Shown piece by piece: positions 42,394-50,202 of a stretch of DNA of 64,000 bases (its first letter is position 1; each line of letters begins with the position of its first letter). Both the position numbers and the translations under genes were made by a program. Origin of the DNA: Pseudomonas sp. R37(2017) (GTDB taxonomy: Bacteria > Pseudomonadota > Gammaproteobacteria > Pseudomonadales > Pseudomonadaceae). The stretch lies in NCBI RefSeq assembly GCF_002113375.1, contig NZ_NEHO01000010.1, forward strand, positions 1 to 64,000, written 5' to 3'. The notes beneath the pieces were generated by a model. It had not been told where the DNA came from and searched no databases. It saw nothing but the letters and a program-made list of their open reading frames with translations.

Positions 42394-44778
42394 ATGCGCT
42401 ATTTGCTGATGTTGCTGTTGTGTTTGCCCCTCCTGGCAAACGCCGTCGAGTTCGATGAGTTCACTCAAAGCCTCCCCTTGGGCCGAACCCTGCAGGTCTA
42501 CGAGGACGCAGGTGGTCAGGCGACCATCGTGGATATCCTTGCGCAAGCGGCGGCCGGCAACTTCAAGCCGCACCACAAGGAAACGCTCAACGCCGGTTAC
42601 TCGCGTTCGGTGTTCTGGCTGAAAATCGACCTGCATTACCGTCCTGCCAATCCGGCGGCGCAAAGGACCTGGCTGTTGGAACTGGCCTATCCACCCCTCG
42701 ATCGTCTCGACCTCTATTTGCCCGATGCGGACGGCAACTATCAGTTGGCCAGGCAGACCGGCGATGCCTTGCCCTTTGCCAGTCGCGAGATTCGTCAAAA
42801 CAACTATTTGTTCAGCCTGACATTCAAACCTGAGCAGGCCGAAACCGTATTCCTGCGCTTGCAAAGCGAAGGTTCGATCCAGGCACCGGTCACCTTGTGG
42901 TCAAGCACCGCCTACCTCGAAGATCAACCCGTGCGCCTCTACGTACTGGGGCTGATCTACGGCGTGCTGCTGGGGATGCTGGTCTACAACCTGTTCATCT
43001 ACCTCAGCGTGCGCGACACCAGTTACCTCTATTACATCTTCTATATCGCCTCGTTCGGCTTGTATCAGCTGTCGGTAAACGGTGCGGCCGTGCAGTATTT
43101 CTGGCCGGACAATCCTTGGTGGGCCAACGCCGCGACACCGTTTTTCATCGGCTGTGCGGGGTTGTTCGGCAGTCAGTTCGCCCGCAGCTTTCTGCAGATG
43201 GCCACCCACAGTCGCTGGTTCGACCGCTTGCTGCTGGCTCTGGTGGCTTTCGGTGCGCTGGTGGTCGGCCTGTCGTTGATGACCAGTTACGCCCTGGCCT
43301 TGCGCCTGGCCACGGCCCTGGCGCTGACGTTCACCGTGGTGATTTTTGCCGCGGGGATCTATGCCTGGCTGCGGGGCCTGCGGGTTGCGCGGTATTTCAT
43401 CATCGCCTGGTCGGCGTTCTTGCTGGGTGGCATCGTCAATACGCTGATGGTGCTTGGCTATCTGCCGAACGTGTTCCTGGCCATGTACTCCAGCCAGATC
43501 GGCTCGGCCATCGAAGTGGCGTTGCTCTCCCTGGCGCTGGCCGACCGTATCAACGCCATGCGCGAACAGCAGGCACAAACCCTGTTCGACGCCAGCCAGA
43601 AGCTTGAAGTGCTCAACCAGCAACTGGCGCGCAGTAACAAGCTCAAGGACGAATTTTTGGCCACACTGACCCATGAGCTGCGTACGCCCATGAATGGTGT
43701 GATCGGTTCGCTGGAACTGATGCAGACGGTCGAAATGGACCCGGAGCTTGAGCAGTATCAGCAGACGGCTTCGGGGTCGGCGCGGGACATGATGCGCATG
43801 GTCAACGGCATTCTCACCCTCACTGAATTGCAGGCCGGCAAGCTCGAGGCCTCGGCCGGCACCTTCAGCTTGCGCGGCATGGTCGAGGCACTGCGCGCGC
43901 AGTTCGAGGGCAACGCAGCGGGCAAGTCGCTGGACTTCAAGGTCGACATCGCACCAGGTGTGCCGGATCGATTGCACGGCGACAACGTCAAGATCGCGCA
44001 ATGCCTGGAATGTCTGCTGGATAACGCCATCAAGTTCACCAAGGTCGGCGGTCTGGCCTTGCGGGTGACCGGCAAGGCCATCGCGCCCGATCGGCTGGCC
44101 TTGACCTTCGCGGTGATCGACACTGGCATCGGCTTCACCGATTTGGGGGAGGCCACGATGTATCAGCGGTTCTTCCAGCTCGATGGCTCGATGACCCGTG
44201 AATATGGTGGCCTGGGTGTTGGCCTGGCGATTTGCCGACAGTTGGTGGAATTGCTCGGCGGACGCCTGACCCATCGCTCCGAGCCAGGGCGTGGCAGCCG
44301 GTTTCAGCTGGATGTGGAAGTCGGGGTGCCGGTGGCCGAACGTCCGGTGACGCCGTTGATGACTCGGGATTTGCCACGCCTGCGCTTGCCTCAGGATTGT
44401 GCCGTGCTGCTGGTCGACGGCAACAGCATCAGCCAGTTGGTGATACGCGGCATGTTGCTCAAACTGGGTTTCCGCGTGCGCACGGCGGACAGCGCCGATA
44501 TCGCGTTCGAGCTCCTGCCGCGCGAAGTGTTTGACGCGGTGCTGGTCGATTGTCAGTTGCCGCTACAGGACGGTGAATCGCTGTGCTGCCGGATTCGCGC
44601 GATACCGGGCTATGCCGAGCTGCCGTTGTTCATGATCGCCCTGAGCGTTGACCGAGAGCTGTGCCCGACCGGCGCGCTGATTGATTACTTGAGCAAACCG
44701 GTGAAATTCGAAGAATTGCAGACTGCGCTCTACCGCCGTGTGCTATGCCCGCAACAGGGTGAAAGCGCCGACAGTTAG
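42394..44778 (+). CDS. ladS: Hybrid sensor kinase LadS
   Basis: A 794-residue hybrid histidine kinase. A signal peptide (MRYLLMLLLCLPLLANA) precedes a periplasmic 7TMR-DISMED2 domain (about 25-165), then seven membrane helices (about 180-385), a histidine kinase with His427 in TLTHELRTPMNG and the ATP lid GGLGVGLAICRQLVELLGG, and a receiver with Asp719 in VLVDCQLPLQDGE. In P. aeruginosa LadS senses calcium and promotes the GacS/GacA-RsmXYZ switch toward the sessile state. Domain order, length and the position next to thiD match it. No Hpt domain is present, also as in LadS. Confidence 0.9.
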   Translation: MRYLLMLLLCLPLLANAVEFDEFTQSLPLGRTLQVYEDAGGQATIVDILAQAAAGNFKPHHKETLNAGYSRSVFWLKIDLHYRPANPAAQRTWLLELAYPPLDRLDLYLPDADGNYQLARQTGDALPFASREIRQNNYLFSLTFKPEQAETVFLRLQSEGSIQAPVTLWSSTAYLEDQPVRLYVLGLIYGVLLGMLVYNLFIYLSVRDTSYLYYIFYIASFGLYQLSVNGAAVQYFWPDNPWWANAATPFFIGCAGLFGSQFARSFLQMATHSRWFDRLLLALVAFGALVVGLSLMTSYALALRLATALALTFTVVIFAAGIYAWLRGLRVARYFIIAWSAFLLGGIVNTLMVLGYLPNVFLAMYSSQIGSAIEVALLSLALADRINAMREQQAQTLFDASQKLEVLNQQLARSNKLKDEFLATLTHELRTPMNGVIGSLELMQTVEMDPELEQYQQTASGSARDMMRMVNGILTLTELQAGKLEASAGTFSLRGMVEALRAQFEGNAAGKSLDFKVDIAPGVPDRLHGDNVKIAQCLECLLDNAIKFTKVGGLALRVTGKAIAPDRLALTFAVIDTGIGFTDLGEATMYQRFFQLDGSMTREYGGLGVGLAICRQLVELLGGRLTHRSEPGRGSRFQLDVEVGVPVAERPVTPLMTRDLPRLRLPQDCAVLLVDGNSISQLVIRGMLLKLGFRVRTADSADIAFELLPREVFDAVLVDCQLPLQDGESLCCRIRAIPGYAELPLFMIALSVDRELCPTGALIDYLSKPVKFEELQTALYRRVLCPQQGESADS

Positions 44779-44852
44779 GCGGATATGACACTTTGTCAGG
44801 CCGAGGGGTGGTGCTTAACTGAAGTCCCTTGGCCGACCAAAGGAGCCCCGTC

Positions 44853-46502
44853 ATGAACCTGCATCAGTTCGCCGAAACCCACGAAGTCACTAACCAGCCA
44901 CCGTCACTGGACGGCGCCAACCTGTACCGCATCGACTTGCCGTTGCAGGAATGGTCGCGGCGCTTCGGGGCCGGTTGGGCCGAATCGCGGATCGACGCCT
45001 ATGGCGCGCTGGCCGGTGGTCCGTTGATGGAAGCCGGGTTCCTGGCCAATCAGAACAAGCCGGTGTTCAACAGTCATGATCGCTTCGGTCATCGTATCGA
45101 TCTGGTGGAATTTCATCCGGCTTATCACCAATTGATGCGCACGGCGGTCGAGCATGGCTTGACCTCGCTGCCCTGGGCGCACCCGCAGGATGGCGCCCAT
45201 GTCGCACGCGCTGCGATGTCGTACCTGCATAGCCAGGCCGAAGCCGGCAGTGGCTGTCCGTTGACCATGACCTTCGCCAGCGTTCCGGCCATGCGCCTGC
45301 AACCGGACCTGGCCGAAAAGTGGCTGCCGAAAATCCTCGCCACCGAATACGACCCGCGCAATGTCGGCATGGCCCACAAGGCCGGAGTCACCATCGGCAT
45401 GGCCATGACCGAGAAGCAGGGCGGCACCGATGTGCGGGCCAATACCACCAAGGCCTATCCGGTCGGTGCCAGTGGTCCGGGCCAGGCCTATGAGCTGGTG
45501 GGGCACAAGTGGTTTTGTTCGGCGCCGATGTGCGACGCCTTCCTGACACTGGCACAGACCGACAAGGGCCTGACCTGTTTCCTGTTGCCGCGCCACCGCC
45601 CGGACGACACTCGCAACCAGTTCTATATCCAGCGCCTGAAGAACAAGCTCGGCAATTGCTCCAACGCTTCCAGCGAAGTGGAGTTCCGGGGCGCGCTGGC
45701 GTGGATGATCGGTGAAGAGGGGCGTGGCGTTCCGACCATCATCGAGATGGTCGCCATGACTCGCTTCGATTGCATGGTCGGTTCCAGTTCGCTGATGCGT
45801 CAGGCGCTGACTCAGGCCAGCCATCACTGCGCTCACCGTTCGGTGGGCGGCAAACTGCTCAGCGAACAGCCGTTGATGCAGAACGTACTGGCGGATCTGG
45901 CGCTGGAAAGCGAAGCCGCCCTGGCCTTGAGCCTGCGCATGGGCCGGGCGCTGGATCATCTGGACGATTCGCAGGAAGCCAGGTTCGCCCGTCTGGTGAC
46001 AGCAGTGGGCAAGTATTGGATCTGCAAGCGGGCGCCGGCCATGATCAATGAAGCGGCGGAATGCATGGGCGGCGCGGGTTATGTCGAGGAAAGCATCCTG
46101 CCGCGGCTTTACCGCGAGGCGCCGGTGAATTCGACATGGGAAGGCTCCGGCAACGTGCAATGCCTCGACGTGCTGCGTGCCCTGTCCAAAGAGCCGGGCG
46201 TGCTTGATGCGCTGTTCGACGAGTTGGGCGATGGCCATGGCGACAAGCGCCTGGCTGCACACATCCATCAATTGCAGGCGGCGTTCAAGGACACCGGTGA
46301 CATTCAGTACCGTGCCCGGCAGTTGACCGAGGATATCGCGCTGGGGCTGCAGGCCAAGCTGTTGCTCGAAGCCGGGAATTCGGTGGTCAGCGATGCCTTC
46401 ATCGCCAGTCGCCTGGAGGGTGGTGGCCGAGTGTACGGCGCTTTGCCACGAGGCTTGGACGTGGAAACCATTGTCGCCCGTTCGACCCCGCAAGGCTTCT
46501 AA
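44853..46502 (+). CDS. Acyl-CoA dehydrogenase, AidB type
   Basis: A 549-residue flavoprotein. The N-terminus THEVTNQPPSLDGANLYRID and the segment RIDLVEFHPAYHQLMRTAVE closely resemble E. coli AidB, as do GGTDVRANTTKAYPV and MTRFDCMVGSSSLMRQAL. Members have FAD and an acyl-CoA dehydrogenase core; AidB is linked to the alkylation response, but its dehydrogenase substrate is unclear. The ATG at 44853 follows AAAGGAG at ideal distance, better than the open frame further up. It is 74 bases after ladS. Confidence 0.88.
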   Translation: MNLHQFAETHEVTNQPPSLDGANLYRIDLPLQEWSRRFGAGWAESRIDAYGALAGGPLMEAGFLANQNKPVFNSHDRFGHRIDLVEFHPAYHQLMRTAVEHGLTSLPWAHPQDGAHVARAAMSYLHSQAEAGSGCPLTMTFASVPAMRLQPDLAEKWLPKILATEYDPRNVGMAHKAGVTIGMAMTEKQGGTDVRANTTKAYPVGASGPGQAYELVGHKWFCSAPMCDAFLTLAQTDKGLTCFLLPRHRPDDTRNQFYIQRLKNKLGNCSNASSEVEFRGALAWMIGEEGRGVPTIIEMVAMTRFDCMVGSSSLMRQALTQASHHCAHRSVGGKLLSEQPLMQNVLADLALESEAALALSLRMGRALDHLDDSQEARFARLVTAVGKYWICKRAPAMINEAAECMGGAGYVEESILPRLYREAPVNSTWEGSGNVQCLDVLRALSKEPGVLDALFDELGDGHGDKRLAAHIHQLQAAFKDTGDIQYRARQLTEDIALGLQAKLLLEAGNSVVSDAFIASRLEGGGRVYGALPRGLDVETIVARSTPQGF

Positions 46503-46517
46503 GCGACACCGGTCTCT

Positions 46518-46620
46518 TGTGGGAGCGAGCCTGCTCGCGAAGGCGGTGTCATAGTCAACATTGATGTGACTGACAGACCGCTTTCGTCGGAACGCCGCCC
46601 GGAGCAGGCTCGCTCCCACA
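46518..46620. repeat. REP-type inverted repeat pair (GCGAGCCTG subtype), right arm interrupted
   Basis: The left arm is TGTGGGAGCGAGCCTGCTCG (46518-46537, continuing CGAA). The right arm is the reverse complement but carries TCGGAACGCCGCCCG (46587-46601) between CGCTTTCG and GAGCAGGCTCGCTCCCACA. The insert is nearly the same as those at 24788 and 38308. Confidence 0.82.
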
Positions 46621-46713
46621 GTGGTTTTCTATACACAGTCAATGCCACTGTTCCCGTGAAGCGACGATGCAGGCAAGATGAAGGTCTGCAAGTCAGAACA
46701 CAGGATGCTGATC

Positions 46714-48177
46714 GTGACCGAAGCTTTTATTGTCGTTCAAACCGCCGAGCAAGCCGTGGATCGGCTTGCACTCTTGCACAATCGTGCAACCACCGCGCTG
46801 AGTCAGGCGCTCAAGCGCTACCTCAAGGATCGCGTCGAGCCTGATGCCGAGCAGCGGGCATTGTTCCGTTATCCCGAACTGCGCCTGACCTACCATTGCC
46901 AGGGTGAAGTCCCGCAGACCACCCGTGCCTATGCCAAGGTCCAACTGCCGGGCACCTACAGCGTCACCGTCACCCATCCATCGGCTTTTCGCAAATACCT
47001 GCTGGAACAGCTCGTTCCGCTGATGCACGACTTCACCGTGACGGTGGAGGTCGGTGTCAGCGAGCAGAACATTCCGTATCCGTATGTGGTCGAGCAGGGC
47101 GATGAGCTGGCCGGTTCCGGTGTCACGGCCGCCGTGCTGGCGCGGGTGTTCCCGAGTACCGACCTGTCCGCCGCGACCGATGGCATTGCCGACGGTCTGT
47201 ACGATTGGGAAAACACCGACCCGCTGCCCCTGGCCCTGTTCGATGCCGCGCGGGTGGACTTCTCCCTGCGCCGACTGGTGCATTACACCGGCAGTGACTG
47301 GCGTCATGTACAGCCGTGGATCCTGCTGACCAACTACCACCGCTACGTCGACCAGTTCATCGTCCATGGCCTGGAACAACTGCGCAAAGACCCGCGCTTC
47401 GTGCGCATGGTGCTGCCGGGTAACGTGATCATCGACAAGAGCATGGATCACGACGAAGCCTCGGCCATTGCCGCCGGGGTGGTCTGGCACCGTTACCAGA
47501 TGCCGGCCTATCACCTGATCGCCAGCGATGGCCACGGTGTGACTTTGGTCAACATCGGCGTCGGCCCGTCCAACGCCAAGAACATCACTGACCACCTGGC
47601 CGTGCTGCGCCCGCATTGCTGGCTGATGATCGGTCACTGCGGCGGCCTGCGTCAGTCGCAGACGATTGGCGATTACGTGCTGGCCCATGCCTACATGCGT
47701 CGCGACGGCATTCTCGACCGGGTGGTGCCGCCGAACATTCCGATCCCGGCCCTGGCCGAAGTGCAGTTGGCGCTTCAGCAAGCGGCGGCCAACATCACCG
47801 GCGAGAAGGGCGACGAACTGAAGAAGCGCCTGCGCACCGGCACCGTGTTGACCTACGACGACCGTAACTGGGAGTTGCGCTGGGCCCAGGAGCGACCGCT
47901 GATCAACCTGTCCCGCGCCGTGGCGGTGGACATGGAAAGCGGCACCATCGCCGCGCAGGGTTATCGTTTGCGGGTGCCCTACGGTACGTTGCTGTGCGTC
48001 TCGGACAAACCGCTGCACAGCGAAATCAAATTGCCGGGCTCGGCCAACGCCTTCTATGAGCGCGCGGTCAGCCAGCATTTGAAGATCGGTATCGAGGCGG
48101 TGGATCTGTTGCGCACCGAGCTCAACTCGCTGCACTCGCGCAAACTGCGCAGCTTCGACGAGCCGCCGTTCCGCTGA
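46714..48177 (+). CDS. amn: AMP nucleosidase
   Basis: An enzyme of about 487 residues that hydrolyses AMP to adenine and ribose 5-phosphate. The N-terminal regulatory domain is followed by a nucleoside-phosphorylase-like catalytic domain: VTLVNIGVGPSNAKNITDHL, HCWLMIGHCGGLRQSQ, and AVDMESGTIAAQGYRLRVPY with the conserved Glu. I place the start at the GTG at 46714, behind AGGA, which aligns the helix AEQAVDRLALLHNRATTALS with the E. coli start; ATGs at 46705 and 46678 are in frame and possible. Confidence 0.93.
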   Translation: MTEAFIVVQTAEQAVDRLALLHNRATTALSQALKRYLKDRVEPDAEQRALFRYPELRLTYHCQGEVPQTTRAYAKVQLPGTYSVTVTHPSAFRKYLLEQLVPLMHDFTVTVEVGVSEQNIPYPYVVEQGDELAGSGVTAAVLARVFPSTDLSAATDGIADGLYDWENTDPLPLALFDAARVDFSLRRLVHYTGSDWRHVQPWILLTNYHRYVDQFIVHGLEQLRKDPRFVRMVLPGNVIIDKSMDHDEASAIAAGVVWHRYQMPAYHLIASDGHGVTLVNIGVGPSNAKNITDHLAVLRPHCWLMIGHCGGLRQSQTIGDYVLAHAYMRRDGILDRVVPPNIPIPALAEVQLALQQAAANITGEKGDELKKRLRTGTVLTYDDRNWELRWAQERPLINLSRAVAVDMESGTIAAQGYRLRVPYGTLLCVSDKPLHSEIKLPGSANAFYERAVSQHLKIGIEAVDLLRTELNSLHSRKLRSFDEPPFR

Positions 48178-48195
48178 TTTGTCGATGGTCATTTG

Positions 48196-48243
48196 ACGGT
48201 CGGGCTACTAGCATTGGCAGCCCTGACCGTTAGATGTTGTTTT
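48196..48243 (+). terminator. Candidate terminator or attenuating hairpin after amn
   Basis: ACGGTC-GGGCT (48196-48206) pairs with AGCCC-t-GACCGT (48219-48230), 11 pairs with one bulge, and is followed by TAGATGTTGTTTTG. The next gene starts five bases later, so full termination here would have to be partial or the gene has its own promoter. Confidence 0.4.
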
Positions 48244-48247
48244 GCCC

Positions 48248-48883
48248 ATGTCGCGTCCATCTCGTCCACCTTCCCGTCGCCCCGGCGCGAAGCCATCCCC
48301 ATCAGCCCAGCGGCGTATTGCCAAGGCACCGCCGGCCGAGCCGAAACTGATCCTGTTCAACAAACCCTTCGATGTGCTGACGCAATTCAGCGACGGAGAA
48401 GGGCGCGCGACCCTCAAGGACTTCATCGATGTTCCGGGAATCTATCCGGCCGGCCGGCTGGATCGCGACAGTGAAGGCCTGTTGCTGCTGACCAATGACG
48501 GTCAACTGCAGGCGCGGATCGCCGACCCGAAACACAAGCTGGCCAAGACCTATTGGGTACAGGTCGAAGGCGAGCCGAGCGCAGAGCAATTGCAGCGCTT
48601 GCGTGACGGCGTTGAATTGAATGACGGTATGACCTTGCCTGCCGAGGCGCGGCAACTGGACGAACCAGAGTTGTGGCCGCGCAATCCGCCCGTGCGCTTT
48701 CGCAAAAGCGTGCCGACCAGTTGGCTGGAGTTGGTGATTCGCGAAGGGCGCAACCGTCAGGTGCGGCGCATGACCGCGGCGGTCGGTTTGCCGACCTTGC
48801 GTCTGGTGCGGGTCAGAATCGGTGACTGGACGATCGAAGGGCTCGATCAGGGCCAGTGGAAAGAAGTGCCGGCGCGCTTATAA
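48248..48883 (+). CDS. rluE: 23S rRNA pseudouridine synthase E
   Basis: A 211-residue RsuA-family pseudouridine synthase without an S4 domain, which fits RluE (23S rRNA position 2457). The catalytic Asp is in YPAGRLDRDSEGLLLLTNDG; LILFNKPFDVLTQFSD and LVIREGRNRQVRRMTAAVG are family motifs. A basic N-terminal tail of about 30 residues is rich in Ser, Arg and Pro. The ATG at 48248 is used; an in-frame TTG two codons upstream is less likely. It ends tail to tail with the DUF2788 gene, sharing six bases (TTATAA). Confidence 0.92.
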   Translation: MSRPSRPPSRRPGAKPSPSAQRRIAKAPPAEPKLILFNKPFDVLTQFSDGEGRATLKDFIDVPGIYPAGRLDRDSEGLLLLTNDGQLQARIADPKHKLAKTYWVQVEGEPSAEQLQRLRDGVELNDGMTLPAEARQLDEPELWPRNPPVRFRKSVPTSWLELVIREGRNRQVRRMTAAVGLPTLRLVRVRIGDWTIEGLDQGQWKEVPARL

Positions 48884-49087
48884 CGTGCCGGTTTCGATCA
48901 GGCCGATGACCACGCTTTTGATCACGAATGCCGCGACACCCAGGCCGAGGACGAAGAACAGGATGAACGAGCCGAAGCGCCCGGCCTTGGATTTCTTCGC
49001 CAGATCCCAGACGATGAAACCCATGAAAATGATCAGGATCGAGACCAGACCGGTCATCATCCACTCTTCAAAAACTGCAGGATCCAT
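48878..49087 (-). CDS. DUF2788 small membrane protein
   Basis: A 69-residue protein with two membrane helices (about 11-30 and 39-63): LVSILIIFMGFIVWDLAKKS and FGSFILFFVLGLGVAAFVIK. The pattern fits DUF2788, conserved in pseudomonads with no known role. The stop shares six bases with the convergent rluE stop. A ribosome site (GGAGTTGTCCG, weak) precedes the ATG. Confidence 0.85.
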   Translation of the reverse strand: MDPAVFEEWMMTGLVSILIIFMGFIVWDLAKKSKAGRFGSFILFFVLGLGVAAFVIKSVVIGLIETGTL

Positions 49088-49204
49088 CGGACAACTCCAG
49101 CGCGGGCGGGGCTAAAAGGGCGCGGGGAGTATACGCCTCGCAGTCTGCATTCAGTATTGACCTGCGGCAGTGTGTCGCAGCTATTCGTCGCCTGTGCTGG
49201 CCCC

Positions 49205-49284
49205 ATCGCGAGCAGGCTCGCTCCTACAGGGATCTCACATGCGCTGGAGATTCACTGTGGGAGCGAGCCTGCTCGCGAAAGCGT
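49205..49284. repeat. REP-type inverted repeat pair (GCGAGCCTG subtype)
   Basis: ATCGCGAGCAGGCTCGCTCC (49205-49224, then TACAGG) and TGTGGGAGCGAGCCTGCTCG (49257-49276, then CGAAAG) face each other across about 30 bases. It lies between the DUF2788 gene and the Lrp-type regulator. Confidence 0.85.
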
Positions 49285-49286
49285 CC

Positions 49287-49766
49287 TCAGCTACGCAAAT
49301 GCGTCAAAGGCAGCTCGGTGCTATTCAAAACCTGGTTCAGCACAAAACTCGAGCGCACGCTGGTCACGCCTTCAATCCGCGTCAGATGCCCCAGCAGCAG
49401 TTTCTGGTAGTGATCCATGTCCGGCACCACAACCTTGAGTTGATAGTCGGCATCCATCCCGGTCACCAGGCTGCATTCGAGCACCTGGGGCAGGGTGCGG
49501 ATGGCCGCTTCGAAGTTCTCGAAACGCTCCGGCGTGTGACGGTCCATGCCGATCAGCACATAGGCCGTCAGGCTCAGGCCGAGCATTTTGCGGTCGAGCA
49601 GGGCGACCTGACGGGAAATGTAACCGTCGTCCTCCAGTTGCTTGACCCGCCGCGAGCACGGTGAAGGCGACAGGCCGATGCGCTCGGCCAGCTCCTGGTT
49701 GGAGATGCGTGCGTCGCGTTGCAATTCCGCCAAAATACTCAGGTCGTAACGGTCGAGCTTGCTCAT
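49287..49766 (-). CDS. Lrp/AsnC-family transcriptional regulator
   Basis: A 159-residue regulator with an N-terminal winged helix-turn-helix (LDRYDLSILAELQRDARISN, ELAERIGLSPSPCSRRVKQL) and a C-terminal RAM/AsnC ligand domain (VLECSLVTGMDADYQLKVVV, VTSVRSSFVLNQVLNSTELP). Members respond to amino acids. The ATG at 49766 starts the usual MSKLDRYDL. The divergent spacer toward the DUF6515 gene is long and contains an orphan terminator. No target gene is evident. Confidence 0.92.
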   Translation of the reverse strand: MSKLDRYDLSILAELQRDARISNQELAERIGLSPSPCSRRVKQLEDDGYISRQVALLDRKMLGLSLTAYVLIGMDRHTPERFENFEAAIRTLPQVLECSLVTGMDADYQLKVVVPDMDHYQKLLLGHLTRIEGVTSVRSSFVLNQVLNSTELPLTHLRS

Positions 49767-50052
49767 CAAACGGTCCTTTGTCGTAACTATTGCGTAAGAT
49801 TATGTGTCTTGGGTTAAAAATTGCGCAAGTGGTGTTTAATCAAGCAATCTTCGCAATCCTCTGCTCGCGCTCCCGGCCTATTCTTATCACCAGAATCACT
49901 GCTCGGACAAACAGTCCAGTGCGGCCCGCCCAATCAGGCCCGCCGCGGTCGCCACCCCACCGGGGATGTGCCGGCCCCCGAGCTACACTCTGTCCAGAAG
50001 ACGGCGTGAGGTGAGCCGACGTCAAAAGCGTCGAGCCAGGACGAAGTTCTCC
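49767..50052 (+). other. Unexplained intergenic segment, possible small-RNA locus
   Basis: There is no open frame with coding character in the 436 bases between the Lrp-type gene and the DUF6515 gene. The segment is GC-rich, with local complementarity such as GGACA near 49914 and TGTCC near 49990, and CGACG-tcaaaag-CGTCG near 50020-50036. It ends in a clear rightward terminator that follows no rightward gene. No confident promoter is seen. Confidence 0.4.
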
Positions 50053-50083
50053 AAGGGGAGGCCGACGGGTCTCCCCTTTTTCT
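50053..50083 (+). terminator. Orphan Rho-independent terminator
   Basis: AAGGGGAG (50053-50060), ten-base loop, CTCCCCTT (50071-50078), then TTTCTT. The stem is perfect. The nearest upstream gene is leftward, so this terminator must serve an untranslated rightward transcript or act as an attenuator for the gene at 50203. Confidence 0.75.
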
Positions 50084-50202
50084 TGCGTGAAATTCGACCC
50101 CCAGCCCTCAATAAATAAGTTGCGTGACTGATAACCTGTTGCAGAACCGGTCAGAGCTTTCCCAGTCTTATGTACAGGCCCTAACCCGCAATGAGGAACA
50201 GC

